DNA from: Paeniglutamicibacter psychrophenolicus
Lineage (GTDB): Bacteria > Actinomycetota > Actinomycetes > Actinomycetales > Micrococcaceae
DNA length: 64,000 bases
Direction of reading: 5' to 3'
Assembly: GCF_017876575.1 (NCBI RefSeq)
Contig: NZ_JAGIOE010000001.1
Span: forward strand, 1,798,001-1,862,000
Both the position numbers and the translations under genes were made by a program. Each line of letters starts with the position of its first letter. Positions within the stretch are counted from its first letter, which is position 1. The notes under the pieces were generated by a model. It had not been told where the DNA came from and did not search any database. It was given only the letters and a program-made list of their open reading frames with translations. Below are positions 25,777-33,778 of this stretch, in pieces.

Positions 25777-27819
25777 CTAGCTGCCCGGGAAGATGGTGCC
25801 CAGGGCCGAGAGCACGCCGAAGGCCTTGGTGCGGACCTCGTCCCATTCCTCCTCGGGGGAGGAATCCGCGGTGATTGCCCCGCCCACGCCCAGGGACAGG
25901 TCCCAGGACCCGGGGCCGGCCCCGGGCGTCCGGCTCATCACCAGGGTGCGGATCACCACCGACAGGTCCGCGGATCCGGTGGCGGAGAAATATCCGACGG
26001 CCCCGGAATACAGGCCGCGGGCCGCCCCGTCCTCCAGGGAATCAAGGATCGCCATGGTGGAGACCTTTGGCGCCCCGGTCATCGAACCGGCGGGGAACGC
26101 CGCGGCGATGGCCTCGGCGCGCGGGGCGCCCGGGCGCAGCTTCGCATCGATGGTGGAGACCATCTGGTGCACCGTGGCATAGCTTTCAATGGCACAGAGC
26201 CGCGGCACCGACAAGGTTCCGGGCACCGCGAAGTGCGAGAGGTCGTTGCGCAGCAAATCCACGATCATGATGTTCTCGGCACGGTCCTTGGGCGAGGATG
26301 CCAGGTCCCGGTGAAGCCGTTGGTCGGCTTCCGGTGTTTGACCGCGCGGCCGGGTGCCCTTGATGGGCTCGGCCCGCATCCAGCCGTTGGCGCCGATGGA
26401 CATGAACCGCTCGGGGGAGGTGCTGGCCGCCGCCATGTTCCCGAAGCGCAGGTAGTGGGCGAAGGGCGCGGGATTGGCCGCGCGTAGTCGCAGGTAGTTT
26501 TCCCACGGGTCGCACGGTACACCCGGGGCGGCCAACGCGGTGGTCAGGCAGACCTCGTAGCTGTTGCCCTGGCGGATCTGCTCCTGGGCCGCACGGACCT
26601 TGGCCAGGTAGCCGTCGCGCTCGTCGCGCACCGTGAACCCGGGTGCCGGCTCCAGGGCCGCGGGAACCGCCGGTGCCTCCACGGCTGCGGGCAGCACCTT
26701 GCTGACCCGGGCATGGAATCCGGCCGCGTCGCTGGTGGCCAGCAGGTGCACGGTGGAGGTGTGGTGGTCAACGACCACGACCTGGGAGGGCCTGACCAGG
26801 GCCGCGTCGGCCGGCCCGCCGGGAACCTGTGCCGCAGCCACGTTGTCGCTGCCGCCGGTCTCCCGCTTGAGCTCGTAGCCCAGGTAACCGAGCCAGCCGG
26901 GAAGGAAGGGCAGGCCGGTCTGGTCCGGCTGGAAGCTTCCGGCTTCCCAGACGCGGGAGAGCCAATCGAAGAAGCCGCCGGCGAGCCGTGCGGTGGCGGT
27001 TCCCTCGGTGAGGATCCCGACCCCGCCGCGTTGTTCGTAGATGGCGCACTCATCGGTGTTGGCCGCGGCCATGATGGAATAGCGGTTGCGTTGGCGCGGG
27101 TCCATGAAGCCGAGGTTGCTTGATTCGAGCAGCACGGCATGTTCGGCCCCGGAATAGAGCGCGGCGAAGAGCGCGGCGGCATCCGGTGCGGCATCCAGGG
27201 CCAGGTGGACCGGTTCCAGCGCGGCGGACTCGGCGCGCTCGGGCGCGAGCACGCGGTGGCAGGCCGGCAATGCCCGCAGCGCCCGCAACACGTGCCCCGG
27301 GGCACTGCCGTCGGCCCGGTTCTCCACGGTGACATCGGCGTGGTCCTGCACCGAATCGGCGGCCAGGTAGGCGTCCTCCTGGGCGGCCCATGCGTCCCAG
27401 TGCGCGGCGAAGACCTCCCCGTCGCGTTCCAGGGCACGGGTCTTGCGCATGTCGTCGGGCACCTGGACCCAGAGGAGGGCATCGAGCAGCGGGCGGGCTG
27501 CTGCACAGCCGGCCCCGACACCCTCGATGATGATGACCGGGGCCGGATCCAGCGCTGTCCGGGTGCCGGGGGCGCCCGAGCCCCAATCCCAGGTGTCCCA
27601 GCCGGCGGCGCGGCCCTGGGCCAGCGGGGTCAGGACCTGCTCGACGTAGGCTGCGGTGCCGGCGGCCAAGCCGTCCCATCCGGGGTAGATGTCCTCGAGG
27701 TGGAAGACGGAGACCTCGCGGTGGCGGCGCAGGACGGTGGCCAGTTCCGCGGCAAGGGTGCTCTTCCCGGCGCCGGAGCGGCCGTCGATGCCAAGGACCA
27801 GGACGGGGCTAGTTGCCAC
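25777..27819 (-). CDS. pabB: Fusion of a P-loop kinase-like domain and aminodeoxychorismate synthase component I
   Basis: A 680-residue protein in two parts. Residues 1 to about 195 are a uridine-kinase-like P-loop domain with Walker A GIDGRSGAGKST and VIIIEGVGAGC. From about residue 205 onward it is a chorismate-utilising enzyme: EQIRQGNSYEVCLTTALAAP, AEPIKGTRPRG, RAENIMIVDLLRNDLS and FPAGSMTGAPKVSTM. The Lys in PIKGT is the residue typical of PabB, as opposed to the Ala of anthranilate synthase, so it should make aminodeoxychorismate for folate. The start is GTG and overlaps the phosphatase gene's end by 11 bases. The glutaminase partner PabA is not in the window. The kinase domain's role is unknown. 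Confidence 0.88.
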   Translation of the reverse strand: MATSPVLVLGIDGRSGAGKSTLAAELATVLRRHREVSVFHLEDIYPGWDGLAAGTAAYVEQVLTPLAQGRAAGWDTWDWGSGAPGTRTALDPAPVIIIEGVGAGCAAARPLLDALLWVQVPDDMRKTRALERDGEVFAAHWDAWAAQEDAYLAADSVQDHADVTVENRADGSAPGHVLRALRALPACHRVLAPERAESAALEPVHLALDAAPDAAALFAALYSGAEHAVLLESSNLGFMDPRQRNRYSIMAAANTDECAIYEQRGGVGILTEGTATARLAGGFFDWLSRVWEAGSFQPDQTGLPFLPGWLGYLGYELKRETGGSDNVAAAQVPGGPADAALVRPSQVVVVDHHTSTVHLLATSDAAGFHARVSKVLPAAVEAPAVPAALEPAPGFTVRDERDGYLAKVRAAQEQIRQGNSYEVCLTTALAAPGVPCDPWENYLRLRAANPAPFAHYLRFGNMAAASTSPERFMSIGANGWMRAEPIKGTRPRGQTPEADQRLHRDLASSPKDRAENIMIVDLLRNDLSHFAVPGTLSVPRLCAIESYATVHQMVSTIDAKLRPGAPRAEAIAAAFPAGSMTGAPKVSTMAILDSLEDGAARGLYSGAVGYFSATGSADLSVVIRTLVMSRTPGAGPGSWDLSLGVGGAITADSSPEEEWDEVRTKAFGVLSALGTIFPGS

Positions 27820-28318
27820 GTTGGGGCATGATGTGGGCGCGCACGTAGTCGAGCACTCCCGGGATGGCGGCGTTGACCATTTGCCAGCACAGGCGGAAAT
27901 CCGCCGAGTCGCCGAACCATGGATCGTAGATGCCCTGGTCCTCGAGCGGGGTCGCGGACAGGGCGGTGTCGAAGGAGCGCATCATGCGCAGTTCAGGTCG
28001 CGGGGCCGAGGCATCGGCGGGCAGCAGCTTCGCCAGCGCCGCGTAGTGGTCCTGGTCCATGGCCAGCAGCAGGTCCATCCCGGGCAACGAATCGGGGTCA
28101 AGGACGCGGGCGACGTGTTCCCCGGCATCGATGCCGTGGGACTGCAGGACGGCCGCGGCCCGCGGGTCGATGCCGTGGCCGGCCTCGCCGTCGCGGGTGC
28201 CGGCGGACTCCACCGAGACGTCGGTGATCCCGGCATCGTTGAGTGCCGTGCGAAGCATGTACTCGGCCATGGGGGAGCGGCAGATGTTGCCCGTGCACAC
28301 TGTCATTATCCGAAACAT
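27809..28318 (-). CDS. Low-molecular-weight protein tyrosine phosphatase
   Basis: A 169-residue protein with the active-site loop VCTGNICRSPMAEYML (CX5R: C, GNIC, R, S) right at the N-terminus and the general-acid region as IYDPWFGD near residue 130. It dephosphorylates phosphotyrosine (or phosphoarginine) proteins in the cytoplasm. The start may be the first ATG or the one four codons later. Its end overlaps the start of the kinase-PabB fusion by 11 bases, so the two are co-transcribed, which links a phosphatase and a kinase-like domain in one operon. Confidence 0.92.
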   Translation of the reverse strand: MFRIMTVCTGNICRSPMAEYMLRTALNDAGITDVSVESAGTRDGEAGHGIDPRAAAVLQSHGIDAGEHVARVLDPDSLPGMDLLLAMDQDHYAALAKLLPADASAPRPELRMMRSFDTALSATPLEDQGIYDPWFGDSADFRLCWQMVNAAIPGVLDYVRAHIMPQRGN

Positions 28319-28432
28319 GGTTTTAGTCTATGGCCCTTACGCACCTAGTGACAGGCCCAAACACGCTTCCGCCCGATGGTTATCGGATTGTGCCCTTCCC
28401 CGTGCCTGCCGACCGGGGTGCGCTGCGAGGGG

Positions 28433-29053
28433 TCAGTGGATGAAGACCAGCAGGGCGGCGACGAAAATGAACAGGGTGCCGAAGGTCAGGTTCAGGATCT
28501 TTTGCCCGCGCTCGGTGGCGGTGAAGCGGCTGAAGCTCTTGGCCGAGGCGGCGAAGAAAAGCCACATCACCACGATGTCCACGGCCACGATGGTGCCGAT
28601 GAAGACCAGGTACTGGGGCAGTGCCGGGGCATCGAGGCGGATGAACTGCGGGGTGAAGGCCAGGAAGAACACGATGGCCTTGGGGTTGAGCAGGTTGACC
28701 CACAGCCCGCGGCGGAACATCGAAAGGGAAGATTCGCGCCCGCGCAGGTCGATTTCCTCGCTTCCCTGCGGCTTGGCCAGGATCAGCCGCACGCCCAGGT
28801 ACACCAGGTAGGCGGCGCCGGCGTAGCGGATGCCGGTGAAAAACAGCGGGGAACGGGACACCAGCAGCCCCACGCCGGCGGCCACCACGATCACATGGAT
28901 GAGCAGGGCTGCCTGCTGGCCCAGGATGCCCCACATGGAGCGGCGGAAGCCGGAGTTCAGCGAATTGGTCATGGTGTTGATGGCCCCGGCGCCGGGGGTG
29001 AAGCTGATCAACGTGGAAGCGCCTAGCAGCGAGAGCCAAAGGGAAAGAGTCAC
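28433..29053 (-). CDS. LysE/RhtB family amino acid exporter
   Basis: A 206-residue membrane protein with six hydrophobic segments and the family's N-terminal signature SFTPGAGAINTMTNSLNSGF, plus WVNLLNPKAIVFFLAFTPQF in the middle. Relatives export lysine, homoserine, threonine or their lactones. The start is GTG (VTLSLWLSLLGA). It is the last gene before the phosphatase on this strand; a gap of 114 bases separates them. Confidence 0.9.
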   Translation of the reverse strand: MTLSLWLSLLGASTLISFTPGAGAINTMTNSLNSGFRRSMWGILGQQAALLIHVIVVAAGVGLLVSRSPLFFTGIRYAGAAYLVYLGVRLILAKPQGSEEIDLRGRESSLSMFRRGLWVNLLNPKAIVFFLAFTPQFIRLDAPALPQYLVFIGTIVAVDIVVMWLFFAASAKSFSRFTATERGQKILNLTFGTLFIFVAALLVFIH

Positions 29054-29133
29054 CGGACAAGTTTAGGGGAGCACGGGCCCGCTCCCGTACCCGCCCGGCC
29101 CGGGAGTCCGGCAGGTGGGACGGCCGGCGAACG

Positions 29134-30624
29134 CTACTCCCAGGCCGGCACCCGGTGCGAGGAGGCGACCTGCGCATACCAGCGGGCCGAGGCCTTGGGG
29201 ATGCGGGCCTGGGTGTCGTAGTCGACCCGCACGATCCCGAAGCGCTTGTCGTAGCCGAAGGCCCACTCGAAGTTGTCCAGCAGCGACCACACCAGGTACC
29301 CGCGCACCTCGGCCCCGCGTTCCATGGCCCGGTGCACGGCCCGCAGGTGCGCATCGATGAACGCCAGCCGCCCGGCACTGTCATCGACGAACCCGCTCTC
29401 ATCGGGTTCGTCGTCGTAGGCGGCGCCGTTCTCGGTGATGACCATGGGGATCCCGGCAGGCCCGGTGTATTGATCCTGCAGGCGCAGCAGCAACCGTTCG
29501 AGCCCCTCGGGTTGGACCTCCCAGCCCATGGCGGTGCGCGGCAGTGGCCGGTCGATGTTTTGCACCCGCTCGCTGCCCACCGCTGGGCTCCGGCGCGGGA
29601 GCCCGCGCCCGGAGGCGAACACCAGCGACTGCTCGGAGCCCTGCGGGTCCTGGCCAGCGGCAACCAGCACCCCGTTGTAGTAGTTCACGCCCAGCACGTC
29701 GATGGGTGCGGCAATGGTTTCCAGGTCGTTGTCCCTGATATGTCCTGCCAAGCCGGCCTCGGCCATGTCCCCAAGCACGTCTTCGGGGTACTGGCCGCGG
29801 AAGATGGGGTCCAGGAAGACCCTGTTGAAGGAGCCGTCGATGCGCCGGGCTGCATCCACGTCCCCGGGGTTTGCCGGGTCTGCGGGGTCGGCGACGGTGA
29901 AATTCAGCGTGATGCCCAGCCGGTGCTCCCTGCCCGCGGACTCCCGCATCGCTTCGGTGGCCAGCCCGTGGCCCAGCAGCAGGTGGTGCGCCGCGGCCAC
30001 CGCCTCGGCTGGATCCGTGTGCCCGGGAGCATGCTCGCCGCCGGCATGGGAGAGGAAGGACGAGCACCACGGTTCGTTCAGCGTGGTCCAATCCACGACC
30101 CGGTCCTTGAGGTGTTCGAACACCTCCAGGGCGTAGTCGGCAAAGCGGTAGGCGGTGTCGCGGTTGGCCCAGCCGCCGCGTTCGCCCAGGGCCTGCGGCA
30201 AGTCCCAGTGGTAGAGGGTGAGCCACGGGGAGATCCCGTTTTCCAGCAGCTCGTCGACCAGCCGTGAGTAGAAATCCAGGCCCTTGGGATTCAGCTCCCT
30301 GTCACCGGGCTTGATGCGCGCCCAGGAGGTGGAGAAACGGTAGGTGTCCAGGCCCAGCTCGGCCATCAGCGCCACGTCCTGCGGCATCCGGTGGTAGTGG
30401 TCGGCGGCAACCGATCCGTCGTGGCCGGAAAACACCGCGCCGTCGACCCGGCAAAACGCATCCCAGATGGAATCCTCCCGGCCGTCCTCGTGGCTTGCGC
30501 CCTCGATCTGGAAGGCGGCGGTTGCCGACCCGAAGTGGAATCCGGGGGGAAATTCCAGGGTGCTCGTGGAATCGAATCCGGCGGCAAGGGGATTGGGCGT
30601 GCCCGTGGTGGGTAGTTCGGTCAT
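29134..30624 (-). CDS. GH1 beta-glucosidase
   Basis: A 496-residue glycoside hydrolase family 1 enzyme. FPPGFHFGSATAAFQIEGA is the GH1 N-terminal signature, TLNEPWC (about residue 176) holds the acid/base Glu, and VITENGAAYDD (about residue 383) holds the nucleophile Glu. It lacks a signal peptide, so it acts on imported disaccharides or glucosides in the cytoplasm, releasing glucose. No sugar transporter or regulator gene is adjacent, but a possible operator lies just upstream. Confidence 0.93.
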   Translation of the reverse strand: MTELPTTGTPNPLAAGFDSTSTLEFPPGFHFGSATAAFQIEGASHEDGREDSIWDAFCRVDGAVFSGHDGSVAADHYHRMPQDVALMAELGLDTYRFSTSWARIKPGDRELNPKGLDFYSRLVDELLENGISPWLTLYHWDLPQALGERGGWANRDTAYRFADYALEVFEHLKDRVVDWTTLNEPWCSSFLSHAGGEHAPGHTDPAEAVAAAHHLLLGHGLATEAMRESAGREHRLGITLNFTVADPADPANPGDVDAARRIDGSFNRVFLDPIFRGQYPEDVLGDMAEAGLAGHIRDNDLETIAAPIDVLGVNYYNGVLVAAGQDPQGSEQSLVFASGRGLPRRSPAVGSERVQNIDRPLPRTAMGWEVQPEGLERLLLRLQDQYTGPAGIPMVITENGAAYDDEPDESGFVDDSAGRLAFIDAHLRAVHRAMERGAEVRGYLVWSLLDNFEWAFGYDKRFGIVRVDYDTQARIPKASARWYAQVASSHRVPAWE

Positions 30625-30650
30625 GGCGGGGACTGGTCCTCAACGATCAT

Positions 30651-30666
30651 GAACGCACCAGCGTTC
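30651..30666 (-). promoter_or_regulatory. Possible operator of the beta-glucosidase gene
   Basis: A perfect inverted repeat GAACGC-ACCA-GCGTTC lies 27 bases upstream of the beta-glucosidase start codon. Sugar-responsive repressors often bind such sites, but no regulator gene is adjacent and the centre does not match the usual LacI type. Confidence 0.35.
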
Positions 30667-30802
30667 GGCCGACGGTTGCCACGAGCCTAGTGCGAATCCC
30701 CGCTGCGGGCCAGGTCCGGCCGGGAAGGCCGGGGCAGGAGCCCTTCGAAGGGGCCCGGTCCGTGGCGCGCCCGCCGGGAAGAGGCCAGGCCAGCGGTGGC
30801 GG

Positions 30803-31276
30803 CTACGTGTGTTCCGCGTCGTGCCTGGCCTTGTCCACGCCGGCCGTTGCGTCGGCCATGAAGCGGGACACCAGCTTCACTTCCTGATCGGTGTAGGTGG
30901 AAATGACCTCCATCATGCTCGCCGCCAGGGGTGCGAACATGGCGCGCCCGTCGGCCTGCGCCTTGGGGGTGAGCTTGATGCGGACCACACGGCGGTCCTT
31001 GTCGACGCGCAGGCGCTCGATGTGGCCGATGCGCTCGAGACGGTCCAGCATCGCGCTGGTGGCCGGTGAACTGAGTTGCAAGGTCCGCGAGAGCTCCCCC
31101 GGGGTCGGCGGGGTCCCCGCGCGTTCGAACCGCATGATGACGGCCAGCGCATTCATGTCCGTGCGGTGGGTCTTGTGCCGGGTGCCGGTGGATTCGACGT
31201 AGCGGTCCGATGCCTGCCCGAACTGCTGAAGCAGCAGGACGAGTTCGAAGGCGGCGGCGGGATCCATGGTGACCAT
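30803..31276 (-). CDS. MarR family transcriptional regulator
   Basis: A 157-residue protein with the MarR winged helix: PTPGELSRTLQLSSPATSAM and LDRLERIGHIERLRVDKDRRVVRIKLTPKA, which carries the DRR wing motif. An upstream extension in frame looks non-coding; I use the ATG at 31276 (the one at 31267 is also possible). It is divergent from an MMPL transporter, and a perfect inverted repeat sits between them, so it most likely represses that transporter and is released by an unknown small molecule. Confidence 0.88.
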   Translation of the reverse strand: MVTMDPAAAFELVLLLQQFGQASDRYVESTGTRHKTHRTDMNALAVIMRFERAGTPPTPGELSRTLQLSSPATSAMLDRLERIGHIERLRVDKDRRVVRIKLTPKAQADGRAMFAPLAASMMEVISTYTDQEVKLVSRFMADATAGVDKARHDAEHT

Positions 31277-31298
31277 TCTATGCCGCGGCTTGAAATAG

Positions 31299-31311
31299 TT
31301 CCATGATGGAA
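31299..31311 (+). promoter_or_regulatory. Putative MarR operator
   Basis: TTCCAT-G-ATGGAA is a perfect 13-base inverted repeat between the MarR gene and the MMPL gene, flanked by AT-rich bases (ATAG before, ATAC after). It is 23 bases upstream of the MarR start codon and about 65 bases upstream of the transporter start, where a dimer could block both promoters. Confidence 0.6.
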
Positions 31312-31377
31312 ATACTCTTTGATGGAGGCATAGCGGAATGCGGGCCCAAGGTCGCCCGCACAACGAGGGGTTGGATC

Positions 31378-33522
31378 GTGGGCAATCAGATATTGGACGC
31401 CGGGGCGGGCACCGGCAGGCTGGGAAATAAGCACCGGCCGGGCACGGGCAAGGCCGTCTTCCGCGCGGTGCTGGCCGTGGCGTTGGTGGCCATCTGGCTG
31501 GGGGTGGCAGGGGTCGGCGGACCCACCTTCGGGAAACTCGGCGACGTTCAAACCAATGACCAGGCAGCCTTCCTGCCTGCCACCGCCGAGGCGACCCGGG
31601 CCCTGGAATGGCAGGCGAAATTCCGTACCTCTGACGCCATTCCGGCGGTCGTGGTGATCGCCGGAGAATCGGTCCTTGACCAAGCGGCAATCAAGGACGT
31701 GGTGGCATCGCTCAAGGACCTGAAGGGCCTTGACGGCGACATCGTCGGGCCCTTCGCCTCCGAAGACGGACTTGCCGCGCAGCTGCTCGTCCCGCTGGAC
31801 GGCAACGTGGAAGTCGACGAAGCCGTCGACTCCCTGCGGGCGGAACTCGCCGATCGGATCCCCGAGGGGACCCGCGCCTACGTCACCGGCCCCGCCGGTT
31901 TCAGCGCCGATCTGGTCGAGGCCTTCGGCGGCATCGACGGTGTGCTGCTGGGCGTGGCACTCGGTGCCGTCTTCCTGATCCTGCTGCTGGTCTATCGCTC
32001 CGTCCTGTTGCCGGTCACCGTGCTGTTCACCTCGGTCGCAGCTCTCTGCGCGGCCATCCTGGCCGTGTACTTCATGGCCCAGGAGGGCTGGATCCGGCTC
32101 GACGGGCAAAGCCAGGGAATCCTCTCGATCCTTGTCATCGGCGCGGCAACCGACTACTCGCTGCTGCTGGTCGCCAGGCACAAGGAGGCGCTCGCCGGAG
32201 GGCAAGGCCGCTGGGAGGCCGCGGCCACCGCATGGAAGCGGTCCGTGGAGCCCATCCTGGCCTCCGGCGGCACCGTGACCGCGGGCCTGCTGTGCCTGCT
32301 CTTCTCGGACCTGAACTCCAACAAGGCGCTGGGGCCCATCGGAGCCAGCGGCATCATCTTCTCCATCTTCGCAGCCCTGACGTTTCTGCCCGCCGCACTG
32401 GCGCTGCTGGGAAGGGCTGCCTACTGGCCGTTCCCGCCGAAACCGCAGGCCCCGCTTGGGCCCGAGGAGCTTCCCGCGGGATTGTGGGGTCGCGTCGCGG
32501 GATTCGTTGGACGCCATCCTCGTTCGATTTGGGTGCTCACCGCGCTGGTGCTGGCTGCCGGGGCCCTGGGCATGACGCAGCTCAAGGCCTCCGGTGTGCC
32601 GCAAAGCGAACTGGTCCTGGGCCAGACCGACTCCCGGGACGGGCAGATCGCGCTCGGCGAGCATTTCCCCGGCGGAACCGGCAGCCCGCTGTTCGCCATC
32701 GTCGATGAAGCACGGGCAGCCGACCTGGTGCCCCTGGTCGAGGACGTCAACGGGGTGGCTTCGGCCTACCTCCAGGCCGCGGACGGGGGACCGGCGCTGG
32801 CCCGGGCAGGAGGCGAACCTCAGGTCGTCGAGGGACGATCCCTGCTGTCCATCACGCTTGGTGACGCCGCCGACTCGGACGCCGCCAAGTCGACGCTGCT
32901 CGACCTGCGGAGGCTTCTCCACCACGAAGACCCCGGGTCGCTGGTGGGTGGAACCACCGCCACGCTCAGAGACACGGCGACCACCGCCCAGACGGACCTG
33001 GTCAAGATCATTCCGCTGGTGCTGGGTGCCATCCTGGTCATCCTGATGTTGCTGCTGCGCTCGATCCTCGCACCGGTGCTCCTGGTGGCGACCACCCTGC
33101 TTTCCTACGGGACGGCGATGGGGGTTTCGGCCTGGGTCTTCAACGGCATCTTCAACTTCGTCGGGGCCGACCCGTCCGTTCCGCTCTTCGGGTTCGTGTT
33201 CCTGGTGGCGTTGGGCGTGGACTACAACATCTTCCTGATGACCCGGGTCAGGGAGGAATCCCTGGAGCACGGCACGCGTGCGGGCGTCCTGCGGGGCCTG
33301 GCCGTCACCGGTGGCGTCATCACCTCCGCGGGCGTGGTGCTGGCGGCCACATTTGCCGCGCTGGGCATCATCCCCATCATGTTCCTTCTGCAGCTCGGAT
33401 TCATCGTCGCCTTCGGCGTGCTGCTTGACACCCTGGTGGTCAGGTCGCTGCTGGTGCCGGCCCTGATCCATGATCTCGGCGGGAAAGTTTGGTGGCCGAG
33501 CAAGCTCGGACGCGCAAGGTAA
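31378..33522 (+). CDS. MMPL family RND transporter
   Basis: A 714-residue membrane protein with two repeats, each a large extracellular loop followed by a six-helix bundle (ILSILVIGAATDYSLLLVAR in the first, FVFLVALGVDYNIFLMTRVR in the second). The GAATDYS and ALGVDYN motifs carry the proton-relay Asp-Tyr pair typical of MMPL proteins. Such proteins export lipids or drugs across the membrane using the proton gradient. I start at the GTG at 31378, seven bases after GAGGGG; an in-frame ATG at 31303 would begin inside the operator. Probably controlled by the divergent MarR protein. Confidence 0.9.
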   Translation: MGNQILDAGAGTGRLGNKHRPGTGKAVFRAVLAVALVAIWLGVAGVGGPTFGKLGDVQTNDQAAFLPATAEATRALEWQAKFRTSDAIPAVVVIAGESVLDQAAIKDVVASLKDLKGLDGDIVGPFASEDGLAAQLLVPLDGNVEVDEAVDSLRAELADRIPEGTRAYVTGPAGFSADLVEAFGGIDGVLLGVALGAVFLILLLVYRSVLLPVTVLFTSVAALCAAILAVYFMAQEGWIRLDGQSQGILSILVIGAATDYSLLLVARHKEALAGGQGRWEAAATAWKRSVEPILASGGTVTAGLLCLLFSDLNSNKALGPIGASGIIFSIFAALTFLPAALALLGRAAYWPFPPKPQAPLGPEELPAGLWGRVAGFVGRHPRSIWVLTALVLAAGALGMTQLKASGVPQSELVLGQTDSRDGQIALGEHFPGGTGSPLFAIVDEARAADLVPLVEDVNGVASAYLQAADGGPALARAGGEPQVVEGRSLLSITLGDAADSDAAKSTLLDLRRLLHHEDPGSLVGGTTATLRDTATTAQTDLVKIIPLVLGAILVILMLLLRSILAPVLLVATTLLSYGTAMGVSAWVFNGIFNFVGADPSVPLFGFVFLVALGVDYNIFLMTRVREESLEHGTRAGVLRGLAVTGGVITSAGVVLAATFAALGIIPIMFLLQLGFIVAFGVLLDTLVVRSLLVPALIHDLGGKVWWPSKLGRAR

Positions 33523-33778
33523 CGGATCTCTCGTTCGGTGACGCCCCGGGTGCTGATAAGCTGGGTACTTGTAGATCGGTAAGGTGCGAGCACTCTGCTT
33601 GCAGTCCGAGGGTCTATGCGTCGACAGATTAGATTTCCCGATCCGCCGTATGCCTTGCTTCCTTCCAGGGGAGCGAACGCGGCCGGTCAATGTGCGCTTA
33701 GCGCCATCTTGGCTCTCTCTTTCTTCGGCGACCACGCGCGCCGAAACCGTCGTGCGAAGCTTTGAGAGAAAGTACCAC
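33523..33778 (+). promoter_or_regulatory. Leader region of the DEAD-box helicase gene
   Basis: These 256 bases separate the MMPL stop from the helicase start and hold no convincing gene. A possible -10 region is the GATAAGCTGGGTAC area near 33555. If transcription begins there, the mRNA would have an untranslated leader of over 200 bases, which for cold-inducible RNA helicases is often regulatory. I could not define a specific structure. Confidence 0.4.
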
